From: Blattabacterium cuenoti
GTDB lineage: Bacteria > Bacteroidota > Bacteroidia > Flavobacteriales > Blattabacteriaceae
Direction: 5' to 3'
Assembly: GCF_014251655.1 (NCBI RefSeq)
Contig: NZ_CP059225.1
Location: 286,854-350,853 of the forward strand
DNA: 64,000 nucleotides
Every line of letters starts with the position of its first letter. The stretch's first letter is position 1. Of the stretch, positions 37,495 through 46,092 are shown in pieces. The notes beneath the pieces are model-generated. The model was given only the letters and a program-made list of their open reading frames with translations, was not told the DNA's origin and ran no database searches. A program made the position numbers and the translations under genes.

Positions 37495-39189
37495 TCATAC
37501 ATCATTCATTGTATTTTTTTTCAATTTTTTTAATTGTTTTTCAACACTATCATTAGTTATTTTTTTAAATAAAAAGATATGACTTCCTAATGAATGTCCT
37601 GGACGTAAAATTTTTTCTATATTTTTTATTTGATTCCAAAAAAAAGTTCTCAAACGAAGCATTTCTAATAATTTTTTTGCAGTATATGGAAGAAAGGGTT
37701 CTGCTAATTGAGCTAATATTCCTACAATTTGTAAAGAAACATAAAGAATAGTATATATCCGTTTTTCTTCTTTTTTTTTCCAAGGCTCTTCTTCTGTTAA
37801 ATATTTGTTCCCAAGTCTAGCTAAATCCATAAAACATGCTAAAGATTCTCTGAATTTGTAGGATTCGATTAATTTTCCTATATATTCTGGATAATTTTTT
37901 ATTTTTTTTAAAATATTTTTATCCTTGATAGATAAAATACCAGGATCAGGAACAATGCCTTTATTATATTGTTGAACTAAAGTTATACTTCTATTTACGA
38001 AATTTCCTAATATAGCAATCAACTCAGTATTATTTTTTCTTTGAAAATCTTTCCAATTAAAATTATTATCTTTTTTTTCTGGCATATTAGCGATAAGCAT
38101 ATAACGAAGAGGGTCTTGTTGATTTGGAAAATCTTCTAGATATTCATGCCCCCACACGGCCCAATTTTTAGAAGTAGATATTTTTTTATTTTCTAAATTA
38201 AGAAATTCATTAGCCAATATTTGATCAGGTAGTATATATCCATTAGTTTGAAGTATAACTGGAAAAATGATGCAGTGAAAAACAATATTATCTTTTCCTA
38301 TAAACTGAATCAATTTTGTTTTTTTGTCTTTCCAATAAGGTTCCCAGTCTATTTTTTTTCTTTTTGACCATTCTATGGTGGAAGAAATATATCCTATAGG
38401 AGCTTCGAACCAGACATATAGAACTTTTCCTTTTTCTTTCGTTATAGGTGGTGGGATAGGTACAGGAATTCCCCAATTCAAATCCCTTGTTATAGCACGA
38501 GGTTTGAGTCCTTTATCTAACCAAGACTTTGCTTGTCCATATACATTTGATTTCCAATCTTTTTGATGATCGACTAAAATCCATTTTTCTAAAAATTTTT
38601 GATATTGATTCAAAGGAAAGTACCAATGTTTTGTTTTTTTCAAAACTGGATAACTACCACTTATAGTAGATTTTGGATGTATTAATTCTTCAGGAGTTAA
38701 CGAACTTCCACAAGTTTCACATTGATCTCCATAGGCATCTTCTTCTTCACAATGGGGACAAATACCGGATATATATCTATCCGCTAGAAATTGTTTAGCC
38801 TTTTTATCGTAATATTGTTCAGATTCTTTTTCAAATATTTGTTTGTGTTCATAGAATTTTTTAAAGAAAGAAGTAGAAATTTCGTAATGAATTTTTGTAG
38901 ATGTTCTTGAATAATTGTCAAATTGTATTCCAAAATTAGTAAAACAATTTTTAATCATATTATGATACTTATTTACTATTTCTTTAGGTGTTTTTTTCTC
39001 TTTTTTAGCTTGTATGGAAATAGGAACTCCATGTTCATCCGATCCACATATAAAAATAACATCTCTGTTTTTTCTTCTAAGAAAACGAACAAAAACATCT
39101 GCAGGAAAATAAACTCCTGCTAAATGACCTATATGAATTGGTCCATTTGCATATGGTAAAGCTGCAGTGACTGTATATTTATTTTTCAT
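37495..39189 (-). CDS. metG: Methionyl-tRNA synthetase, short form
   Basis: MetG charges initiator and elongator tRNA-Met. The 564-aa class I synthetase has the HIGH motif as YANGPIHIGHLAG at 13-25, a zinc knuckle (CPHC...CETC near 143-160), and KISTS as the KMSKS motif near 333, followed by the anticodon-binding helices. It stops soon after those helices. Free-living Bacteroidetes MetG proteins are around 680-700 aa, with a C-terminal tRNA-binding (Trbp111-like) dimerisation domain that is absent here. Divergent from the exonuclease gene, with only 21 bp between. Confidence 0.94.
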   Translation of the reverse strand: MKNKYTVTAALPYANGPIHIGHLAGVYFPADVFVRFLRRKNRDVIFICGSDEHGVPISIQAKKEKKTPKEIVNKYHNMIKNCFTNFGIQFDNYSRTSTKIHYEISTSFFKKFYEHKQIFEKESEQYYDKKAKQFLADRYISGICPHCEEEDAYGDQCETCGSSLTPEELIHPKSTISGSYPVLKKTKHWYFPLNQYQKFLEKWILVDHQKDWKSNVYGQAKSWLDKGLKPRAITRDLNWGIPVPIPPPITKEKGKVLYVWFEAPIGYISSTIEWSKRKKIDWEPYWKDKKTKLIQFIGKDNIVFHCIIFPVILQTNGYILPDQILANEFLNLENKKISTSKNWAVWGHEYLEDFPNQQDPLRYMLIANMPEKKDNNFNWKDFQRKNNTELIAILGNFVNRSITLVQQYNKGIVPDPGILSIKDKNILKKIKNYPEYIGKLIESYKFRESLACFMDLARLGNKYLTEEEPWKKKEEKRIYTILYVSLQIVGILAQLAEPFLPYTAKKLLEMLRLRTFFWNQIKNIEKILRPGHSLGSHIFLFKKITNDSVEKQLKKLKKNTMNDV

Positions 39190-39210
39190 AATTTAATTAA
39201 AAATTAATGT

Positions 39211-40107
39211 ATGAATAAAAAATTATTTTTAATAGATGCATATCCTATTATTTATCAGAGTTTTTATGCTTATAAAAAAAATCCTCTTTTTACTTCAAAA
39301 GGACTTAACACTTCTCCTATCGTAAATTTCACATATTTGTTGATTAATACATTAAATAATGAAAAACCATCTTATATGTCTACTATTTTTGATTCAAATA
39401 AAGAAACCTCTTTTCGAAAAAAAGAATATTACAAATATAAAGCACATAGAAAAAAAACACCGGAAGCTATTTCCACAGCTATTCCCTATATTATAAAAAT
39501 TCTAAACACTTTTAAAATTTCTTATTTTCATGCTCCAAACGGATATGAAGCTGATGATATGATCGGAACAATAGCTAAACAAGCAGAAAATAAAGGGTAT
39601 CTCATTTATATAATTACTTTAGACAAGGATTTTTTCCAATTGGTTACAAAAAATATTAAAGTTTATATCCCACCTTTTAAAGGAAATCAAAAAAAAATAT
39701 TAGGAATAAAAGAAATCAAAGAAAAATTTGGGGTAGACGATCCAAAACAAGTTATAGATTTATGGGGAATAATGGGGGACCCTTCTGATAATATACCAGG
39801 ATTTCCAGGAATAGGAGAAAAAAATGCTATAAAATTTATTCAAAAATATGGAAGTATTGAAAAGTTACTAGATTCTGTTCATCATCTTAACGGTAAGATT
39901 AAAAAAAACATTGAAAATAACAAAAGTTTAGGTATTTTATCCAAAAAATTAATTACTATTGTTACTAATATTCCACTATTTTATTTTCATGAGGAAAAAT
40001 TTCATGTTAAAAAACCAAATTGGAATTCTATTCAAAAAATATTCGAAGAACTGGAATTTATAAGATTATTAAAAAAGGCTTATCAATATTATAAAAATAT
40101 AAAATGA
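39211..40107 (+). CDS. PolA-type 5'-3' exonuclease, stand-alone
   Basis: This 298-aa protein matches the N-terminal 5' nuclease domain of DNA polymerase I and probably removes RNA primers and flaps. It has LFLIDAYPIIYQSFYA at the start, GYEADDMIGTIA with the metal-binding acidic cluster near 113, ITLDKDFFQLV near 142, and the helix-hairpin-helix segment MGDPSDNIPGFPGIGEKNA near 190-208. It then stops. The 3'-5' exonuclease and polymerase domains of PolA are absent, and the next gene, nadD, is on the other strand, so no remnant follows. Confidence 0.9.
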   Translation: MNKKLFLIDAYPIIYQSFYAYKKNPLFTSKGLNTSPIVNFTYLLINTLNNEKPSYMSTIFDSNKETSFRKKEYYKYKAHRKKTPEAISTAIPYIIKILNTFKISYFHAPNGYEADDMIGTIAKQAENKGYLIYIITLDKDFFQLVTKNIKVYIPPFKGNQKKILGIKEIKEKFGVDDPKQVIDLWGIMGDPSDNIPGFPGIGEKNAIKFIQKYGSIEKLLDSVHHLNGKIKKNIENNKSLGILSKKLITIVTNIPLFYFHEEKFHVKKPNWNSIQKIFEELEFIRLLKKAYQYYKNIK

Positions 40108-40110
40108 AAG

Positions 40111-40126
40111 ACTAACTTTAGTTAGT
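40111..40126. terminator. Small hairpin between convergent genes
   Basis: ACTAAC and GTTAGT form a perfect 6-bp stem with a TTTA loop, straight after the exonuclease stop and overlapping the end of nadD. It could slow both transcripts, but it lacks a G+C-rich stem and a clear U tract, so this is weak. Confidence 0.25.
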
Positions 40127-40704
40127 TCTATAAAAATTATATTTTTCCATATAGTTCCAAACTTCTGGATGAAGCATAGGTTTCATATTTTTTCCTTCTA
40201 AAATTGCGTTACGAATTAAAGAAGAAGATATTTCAATAATTGGAGCTTCCAAAAAAATTATGTCCTTCTTATGATGTTGTAAAAAAGGAACATTTTTAAA
40301 AAAAAATCCAATTCTAGGGTAAACCAAAATATCATATTTATTCAAAATAATTTTATAATCTTTCCATTTTTTTAAAGAAAAAAAAGAATCTTTTCCCAAA
40401 AGAATAGAAAATCTATTATTAGGATATTTTTTTTCAATATTATGTAGGGTATGAATTGTATAAGAAGGATAATATCCATATTCTATATCCAATACCCTCA
40501 TTTTATCATAACCATAAATAGCCATTTTAACCATTTTTATACGGTGTTCATAATCTAAAAGATTTTTTTTTTTAATGGATTTTGTGGAGAAACCACAAAC
40601 CAAACATGATCTATGCTTGAAAATTCTATTATATGATTAGCAATGATTATATGTCCTAAATGGATAGGATTAAATGATCCAAAATAAAGTCCTATTTTTT
40701 TCAT
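40118..40704 (-). CDS. nadD: Nicotinate-nucleotide adenylyltransferase, frameshifted at A11
   Basis: NadD adenylates nicotinate mononucleotide in NAD synthesis. From the ATG at 40704 one frame gives [17 protein letters not shown], the nucleotide-binding start with its HxGH-type motif, up to SPQNPLKKK. The C-terminal part, [18 protein letters not shown] to [10 protein letters not shown], continues in another frame to 40118. The two meet in a run of eleven A (40563-40573). One added A joins them into a 195-aa protein of normal length with all motifs. As sequenced, the first frame ends within a few codons after the tract. No other sequence damage is seen. Confidence 0.88.
40563..40573 (-). repeat. 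A11 tract at the nadD frameshift
   Basis: Eleven T on the + strand, so eleven A in nadD mRNA. The upstream and downstream coding frames differ by two modulo three, so one extra A restores the gene. Confidence 0.9.
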
Positions 40705-40748
40705 ACCAGTAAAAAAAATACCGAGTATGATCTCGATATTTTTATTTT

Positions 40749-41843
40749 TTAAATGATCTTAACACGATAACTCAATCCTAAAATAATAAAATGATCATTT
40801 TTATTTTCTTTTTTAATCTGATCTAAATTATAGTTGACCCTTTGATTTTGATATACAAAATGAAAACTAAGATCTTCATGATGAATTGTGGGAACAAATT
40901 CTATACCTCCATAATAAGTATATGCTTTTTTGAACAATTTTTTTTCTCCAAGAATATCATTAGTTCCTTTTTTAGAGCTTCCCATTTCATATACACCTTT
41001 TGCAATTAAATTCCATTTTGGAATAAAGTTATATTTTAATTTGACTAAATAAGTTCCATATTTTACAGAAGCTGTATTTTTATAATCATGATTATATGAT
41101 TGTAATATTTTTGTAATAGAACCATTTCTTTCTATATCCTCATCACTTAATATGTAGTCTGCTTCTATAGAAATAGGGTTCATATGGAATTGACTCCCTA
41201 AAGCTAGTAATTTCCAAAATTTTTTATTTTCATTTTCTTGAAAGATAGAATAGGACCATCTATTTCGTATGATTTTATTCCAACTCCAATTCCAATTCAT
41301 AGAATACCCCATAGGGGTGTTCACTTTTTGAATTGTATCTTTTTCCTGGTTATTATTTGAAATACTATTTACAACTTGTAATTGAAATTCATGATTTTTT
41401 ATTGGAATATAAATAAAACTGAATCCAACAGGATTATCCTTATTTTTGTATACATCTGTATATCGATATGCAGTTTCCTTATTAGCATATTCCATACTTC
41501 CAAAAGATGCCGCTTGTTTTCCTATTAAAAAATAAAGGTTATCATTCCACTTATATTTTAAATAAGCTAAATCAACTATTTTATCCATATTTTTTTTATT
41601 CAGTTTATTGGAAAAACAATAACTGATTTTATCATTTACCTTTCCGATCACTTCCAAATTTAAATGATCATCATAAAAACGAGATCCTTCAAAAAAATCT
41701 TTTTTTATTGTAGAATTTATACTATTCGTAAAATCTACAAATATGTTAAAATAAGGGGTTTTATCTTTGTTTATAGTTGTGGCATGACTATAAAAAGAAT
41801 AAGAAAATAAAAAAATAAGTAAAATAAATTTTGTTTTTTTCAT
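40749..41843 (-). CDS. OprP/OprO-like outer-membrane porin
   Basis: This 364-aa protein starts with a signal peptide ([21 protein letters not shown], cited in part: [15 protein letters not shown]). It continues with alternating aromatic and polar strands ending in LSYRVKII, as in a beta barrel. Segments such as [16 protein letters not shown] and [10 protein letters not shown] fit the phosphate-selective porin O/P family. It probably lets small anions or other solutes through the outer membrane. The substrate is not readable. It lies downstream of nothing on its strand and is divergent from ftsK across 96 bp. It is the only outer-membrane protein recognised in this window. Confidence 0.8.
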   Translation of the reverse strand: MKKTKFILLIFLFSYSFYSHATTINKDKTPYFNIFVDFTNSINSTIKKDFFEGSRFYDDHLNLEVIGKVNDKISYCFSNKLNKKNMDKIVDLAYLKYKWNDNLYFLIGKQAASFGSMEYANKETAYRYTDVYKNKDNPVGFSFIYIPIKNHEFQLQVVNSISNNNQEKDTIQKVNTPMGYSMNWNWSWNKIIRNRWSYSIFQENENKKFWKLLALGSQFHMNPISIEADYILSDEDIERNGSITKILQSYNHDYKNTASVKYGTYLVKLKYNFIPKWNLIAKGVYEMGSSKKGTNDILGEKKLFKKAYTYYGGIEFVPTIHHEDLSFHFVYQNQRVNYNLDQIKKENKNDHFIILGLSYRVKII

Positions 41844-41939
41844 TTTTTTGATTTTATTTATTATTAATATAATAAATTTCCCAAAAAAAAACTTGAATCA
41901 AAAAAAATAGATAAAATTTTTTTTCATAAATCCTTTTGT

Positions 41940-43801
41940 ATGCAACCCAAAAATATTTCAAGAAAAAAAAGCAGAAAAAAAAATAATATAATAACCATTT
42001 TTGGATTTTTTTTGCTAGGAAGTAGTCTTTTTTTGTTCCTAAGCTTTTTATCTTTCCTTTTTCATTGGGAAAATGATCAAAGTCAACTAGAAAAACTTTT
42101 TGATAAAGAAATTATTGCAGAAAATTTACTTGGAAAAATAGGGGCTACTTTAGCTCACTATTTTATTCATTGTGGAATAGGAATTAGTGCTTTTTTTATT
42201 CCAATCCTATTATTTTTAACAGGATTAAAAATTCTTTTGATAAAAAAAAAACTATTGAATACTTTTTATAAATCAACTATATATAAATTTATATTTTTCA
42301 GTATATGGATTCCAATTACTTTTCATATGATTATTCCTGATCGAGGAATATTTAGTGGAATTTTTGGATTTGAAATAGGGAATTTTTTAATTCACTTATT
42401 TGGAAAAGTAGGATCATATATACTTATTTTTACGAGTATTATTTTTTACTCTATCATTATTTTCCATATAACTACTATAAACATAAAAAATGGAATAAAA
42501 AAAAAAAACTATATATTGAAAAAATAATAGATAAAATATCAAAATTTTTTTACTTTTTAAAAAAAAAGAGAATCCGTCTTCCATCTAAAAAAATAGACAA
42601 GAATAATAAAAATATTCTACATTCTATTCTTTATAATAAAAAAAAAGATTTTTTATCATTCACTGACATAGACTTGGAATCTAATAAAAAAAAAATTATT
42701 CAAATACTAAACTATTATAAAATAGAAATATATAAAATTACAGGGATCATAGGCCCTACTATTACTTTGTATGAAATCTATCCTAAGGTAGGAACTAAAA
42801 TTTCAAAAATAAAGAACTTAAAAAATGAGATTGCCTTAAATTTATCCGCTATATCCATACGAATTATAGCTCCCATCCCTGGAAAAGGATCAATTGGAAT
42901 AGAAATACCGAATAAACAACGTCATACAGTTTATATGAAAGAGATTCTTTTCTCAGAAGAAAGTGAAAAAAAGAGTCATCAAATGGAGTTACCTATTTTT
43001 TTAGGAAAAACAGTATTTAATGAAATTTTTATCATAGATTTAGCCAACATGCCTCATTTGCTTATAGCCGGATCAACCGGTCAAGGAAAATCCGTAGGAT
43101 TAAATGTCATGATTATTTTTTTGTTATATCAAAAAAATCCAGAAGATATAAAATTTATTTTGATAGATCCCAAAAAAGTAGAATTATCTATATACAAAAC
43201 TATTTCCAAATCTTATTTTGCTACCCTACCGAATTATAAACCTATCATTACTAATTTACATGAAGTAAAAAATATATTAAATTCTTTATGTAAAGAGATG
43301 GATAAAAGATATGCTATTTTAGAAAAATATAAGGTAAGAAACATTAAAGAATACAATATTAATAACCATAAAAAATATCATTTACCTTATATCATACTAA
43401 TTATTGATGAGTTTGCAGATTTAAGTTTTTCTTTTTCTAAAGAAACAGAAATATATATAACTAGACTTTCACAACTTGCTCGTGCGGTTGGCATTCATTT
43501 AATTATAGCAACACAACGTCCATCAGTTGATGTCATTACTGGTTTGATAAAATCTAATTTCACTGCAAGAATTGCATTTAAAGTTAGTTCTAAAATAGAT
43601 TCTAGAACAATATTAGATTGTACAGGAGCTGAACAATTGATAGGGAAAGGGGACCTTCTTTTTTCTAACAAAAATGAATTAATACGGTTACAATGTCCTT
43701 TCATGAATTTATCAGATATTCAAAAAATAGTTGATTTTTATGGAAATCACAATCAAAAAAATGAATATTTTTTTCTTCCTGAACCGGATAAGAATATTTA
43801 A
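41940..43801 (+). CDS. ftsK: DNA translocase FtsK, frameshifted at A12, no gamma domain
   Basis: FtsK couples cell division to chromosome segregation. The first part (41940 to about 42508) encodes four membrane helices. The second part, in another frame, encodes the motor, with Walker A AGSTGQGKSVGLN near 43072 and Walker B IILIIDEFADL near 43400. They meet in a run of twelve A (42497-42508). One more A gives a continuous protein of 620 aa. Without it, translation stops at 42527. The motor frame has no stop from the tract onward, so the TTG at 42674 is not a needed start. The protein ends at residue PDKNI with no DNA-reading gamma domain, and the linker is very short. Confidence 0.88.
42497..42508 (+). 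repeat. A12 tract at the ftsK frameshift
   Basis: Twelve A in the sense strand, at the boundary between the membrane part and the motor linker. One extra A is needed to join the frames, the same correction as in nadD. Confidence 0.9.
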
Positions 43802-43807
43802 TAAGGA

Positions 43808-44959
43808 ATGAAAAAGATTGATTTATACATGATTCGTTTATTTATTACTCCTTTTTTAGTAATTTTTTCTACAATATGGGTCCTTTTTATGATTCAATTT
43901 TTTTGGAGTAAAATAGACGAATTAACTGGTAAAAACATTGATATTTTCATAATATTAAAATTTATATATTACTTTGGTTTATCTATTATTCCATTAGTTA
44001 CTCCTATTACCTTATTGCTTACTTCTATTATGATGTTTGGAGATTTATCAGAAAATCAAGAACTTATAATTTTTAAATCTTCTGGAATATCTCTTTTCCG
44101 TGCCATGAAACCTATTTTGATAATAACGATTATATTATCCATTGTATTATATTTTTTTTCAGATTTTGTCATTCCAAAAGCAAAAATGAAAGCTAAAAAA
44201 TTAGGATATCAAATATCGTTAGCTCATCCCTATTTAAAGTTAAAGGAAGGTTTCTTTGTTAATTTTTTACCAAATTGTTTCATAAAAATAGATAGGAAAT
44301 ATAATAATCAATTACATAACATCTTTATTTTTTTTTATGGAAAAAATTCACTTGTCAATACTATTCTTTCTAAAAGAGCAATTTTTCTTTCCAATAAAAA
44401 AGATGGATATATTCAATTTAAATTAATTAATGGTATTTTTTATAGTGAAAATGGAATTAATGATTCCTCTTATCAAATTGTACAATTTGATACTTTCATT
44501 CAAAATTTTAAAATTCCTTCAGAGTCTTCAGAAAAAGAAATAAAATATAATAATGATTTTTATTACCAAACCCTTAATACAAAAAACCTTATTGAAGCAA
44601 TTCATCTTTTAAAAAAAGAAAAAAAAAATCACGTTTTTGAGAATAAAATATACTTGTCAAAAGTACAATTAGAATTACAAAAAAAATTTACATTTCCAAT
44701 AACATGTATTATAATGTTTCTTATTGGAGCTCCATTAGGAGCTATTATTAGAAAGGGAGGAATAGGTTACCCAACTATTATGGCTCTAATTATATTCATC
44801 ATTTATTATATTTTGCTTACCATCACTCAAAATAAAGTTGAAAGATATGAAATTTATCCATGGATAGGAGCATGGATTCCGAATCTTATTTTTTTTCCAG
44901 TAAGTATATGGATTACTTATCATACTGTTATGGATAATTTTTTATATATAAAAGAATAA
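43808..44959 (+). CDS. LptF/LptG family permease (YjgP/YjgQ), short
   Basis: This is an inner-membrane subunit of the ABC system that moves lipopolysaccharide to the outer membrane. The 383-aa protein has three N-terminal membrane helices (LFITPFLVIFSTIWVL first) and a periplasmic middle of about 150 residues. Three more helices lie near the C-terminus (IIMFLIGAPLGAIIRKGG, TIMALIIFIIYYILL, then a final one). The typical LIGAPLGAI turn is present. Flavobacterial relatives are around 480 aa, so the periplasmic part is reduced. It starts 6 bp after ftsK and is followed after 7 bp by ribB. The lolA gene often found between ftsK and this gene in Flavobacteriia (from memory) is missing. Confidence 0.85.
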   Translation: MKKIDLYMIRLFITPFLVIFSTIWVLFMIQFFWSKIDELTGKNIDIFIILKFIYYFGLSIIPLVTPITLLLTSIMMFGDLSENQELIIFKSSGISLFRAMKPILIITIILSIVLYFFSDFVIPKAKMKAKKLGYQISLAHPYLKLKEGFFVNFLPNCFIKIDRKYNNQLHNIFIFFYGKNSLVNTILSKRAIFLSNKKDGYIQFKLINGIFYSENGINDSSYQIVQFDTFIQNFKIPSESSEKEIKYNNDFYYQTLNTKNLIEAIHLLKKEKKNHVFENKIYLSKVQLELQKKFTFPITCIIMFLIGAPLGAIIRKGGIGYPTIMALIIFIIYYILLTITQNKVERYEIYPWIGAWIPNLIFFPVSIWITYHTVMDNFLYIKE

Positions 44960-44966
44960 TAAAAAT

Positions 44967-45608
44967 ATGGGTTTTGATTCGAATAAAAATTTAGATGGGA
45001 TTGAAGAGGCTATACAGGATATTCAACATGGAAAAATTATTATTGTAGTTGATGATAAATATCGTGAAAATGAAGGAGATTTTATAGTAGCCGCTGAAAA
45101 AATAACCCCTAAAATTGTGAATTTTCTCATAACTCATGGTAGAGGATTAGTTTGTGTTTCTTTAACAGAAAAAAAATGTGATCAATTAGAACTACCTATG
45201 ATGGTAAAAAACAATACAGATCCTATAAAAACGGCTTTTACGGTATCTGTTGATCTACGAGGATACGGCGTAAGTACTGGAATTTCCGTTTCAGATAGAG
45301 CAAAAACTATTCTTGCTCTAGTCAAGGAATTAAATCCGGAATCATTCAACAAACCAGGTCACATTTTTCCTATTAGAGCAAAAAAAGGAGGAGTATTAGA
45401 ACGACCTGGACATACAGAAGCTGCTATTGATATCACTAAAATGGCTGGATGCACTCCTGGAGGAGTAATAGTAGAAATTCTTAATAAAAATGGATCTATG
45501 GCACGTCTTCCACAATTGATTCAAATAGCTAAAAAATTTCATATGAAAATTATATCCATAGAGGATATCATCAAATATAAAATAAAAAATATAGCATCAT
45601 ATCTATAA
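44967..45608 (+). CDS. ribB: 3,4-dihydroxy-2-butanone 4-phosphate synthase
   Basis: RibB makes the four-carbon unit of riboflavin from ribulose 5-phosphate. The 213-aa protein has VVDDKYRENEGDFIVAAE near residue 28, HGRGLVCVSL, TGISVSDRA, FPIRAKKGGVLERPGHTEA (cited in part: RPGHTEAA) and the catalytic region near its end. There is no fused GTP cyclohydrolase II (RibA) domain, and the length is normal for a stand-alone RibB. Start ATG at 44967. Convergent with tRNA-Asp. Confidence 0.95.
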   Translation: MGFDSNKNLDGIEEAIQDIQHGKIIIVVDDKYRENEGDFIVAAEKITPKIVNFLITHGRGLVCVSLTEKKCDQLELPMMVKNNTDPIKTAFTVSVDLRGYGVSTGISVSDRAKTILALVKELNPESFNKPGHIFPIRAKKGGVLERPGHTEAAIDITKMAGCTPGGVIVEILNKNGSMARLPQLIQIAKKFHMKIISIEDIIKYKIKNIASYL

Positions 45609-45612
45609 AATA

Positions 45613-45686
45613 CGGTCTGGACGGGATTTGAACCCGCGACCCCATGCGTGACAGGCATGTATTCTAACCAACTAAACTACCAGACC
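45613..45686 (-). tRNA. trnD: tRNA-Asp (anticodon GTC)
   Basis: On the reverse strand the acceptor GGTCTGG (45686-45680) pairs with CCAGACC (45620-45614), followed by a G discriminator at 45613. The anticodon loop CTGTCAC in a CATGC/GCATG stem gives GTC. The T arm carries GGTTCAAATCC. CCA is not encoded. Confidence 0.95.
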
Positions 45687-45698
45687 AAAAAAACTATT

Positions 45699-46028
45699 TT
45701 ATTGAATAATTATTAAAGAATCTAATTTTTTTCTTATATCCTCTTTAGAAGCCATTCCAATATGGACATCTTGTTTTTCTCCATTTTTAAAAAAAATTAG
45801 AGTCGGTATACTGCGTATTCCATATTTAGAAGAAGTTTTTGGATTATTATCTACATTTAACTTAAAAACTAATATTTTAGTATGATATTCAGTTAATACA
45901 TCTTCTAGTACCCCATACAAAGCTCTACATGGAGCACACCATGGAGCCCAAAAATCTACTATAATGGGTTTTTTCGATTTGGATAATACGACTTGATCAA
46001 AATTATCATCGTTTATTTCTTGTAACAT
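45699..46028 (-). CDS. trxA: Thioredoxin
   Basis: TrxA is a small cytosolic dithiol reductase that serves ribonucleotide reductase, peroxiredoxins and others. The 109-aa protein has the thioredoxin fold with IVDFWAPWCAPCRAL near residues 22-36 and the cis-proline segment RSIPTLIFF near 73. The active site is CAPC rather than the usual CGPC, a single change that may shift its redox potential. Length is normal. tRNA-Asp lies 12 bp downstream on the same strand. Confidence 0.94.
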   Translation of the reverse strand: MLQEINDDNFDQVVLSKSKKPIIVDFWAPWCAPCRALYGVLEDVLTEYHTKILVFKLNVDNNPKTSSKYGIRSIPTLIFFKNGEKQDVHIGMASKEDIRKKLDSLIIIQ

Positions 46029-46092
46029 ACTTTTTTTTATTGATTTAAAAATAAAAAAACATTACAATACAAATTTACCTTTTTTTTTTGTT

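Noticed and set aside
40118..40603. A 161-aa frame opening with TTG at 40603 as a separate nadD-like gene
   Set aside because: Its first residues are out of frame with NadD, and the true N-terminus with [10 protein letters not shown] lies upstream in another frame. It is better read as one gene split at the A11 tract.
42674..43801. FtsK motor part as an independent gene with a TTG start at 42674
   Set aside because: The same frame is open from before the A12 tract, so the TTG is only the first allowed start codon after the break, with nothing else supporting it.
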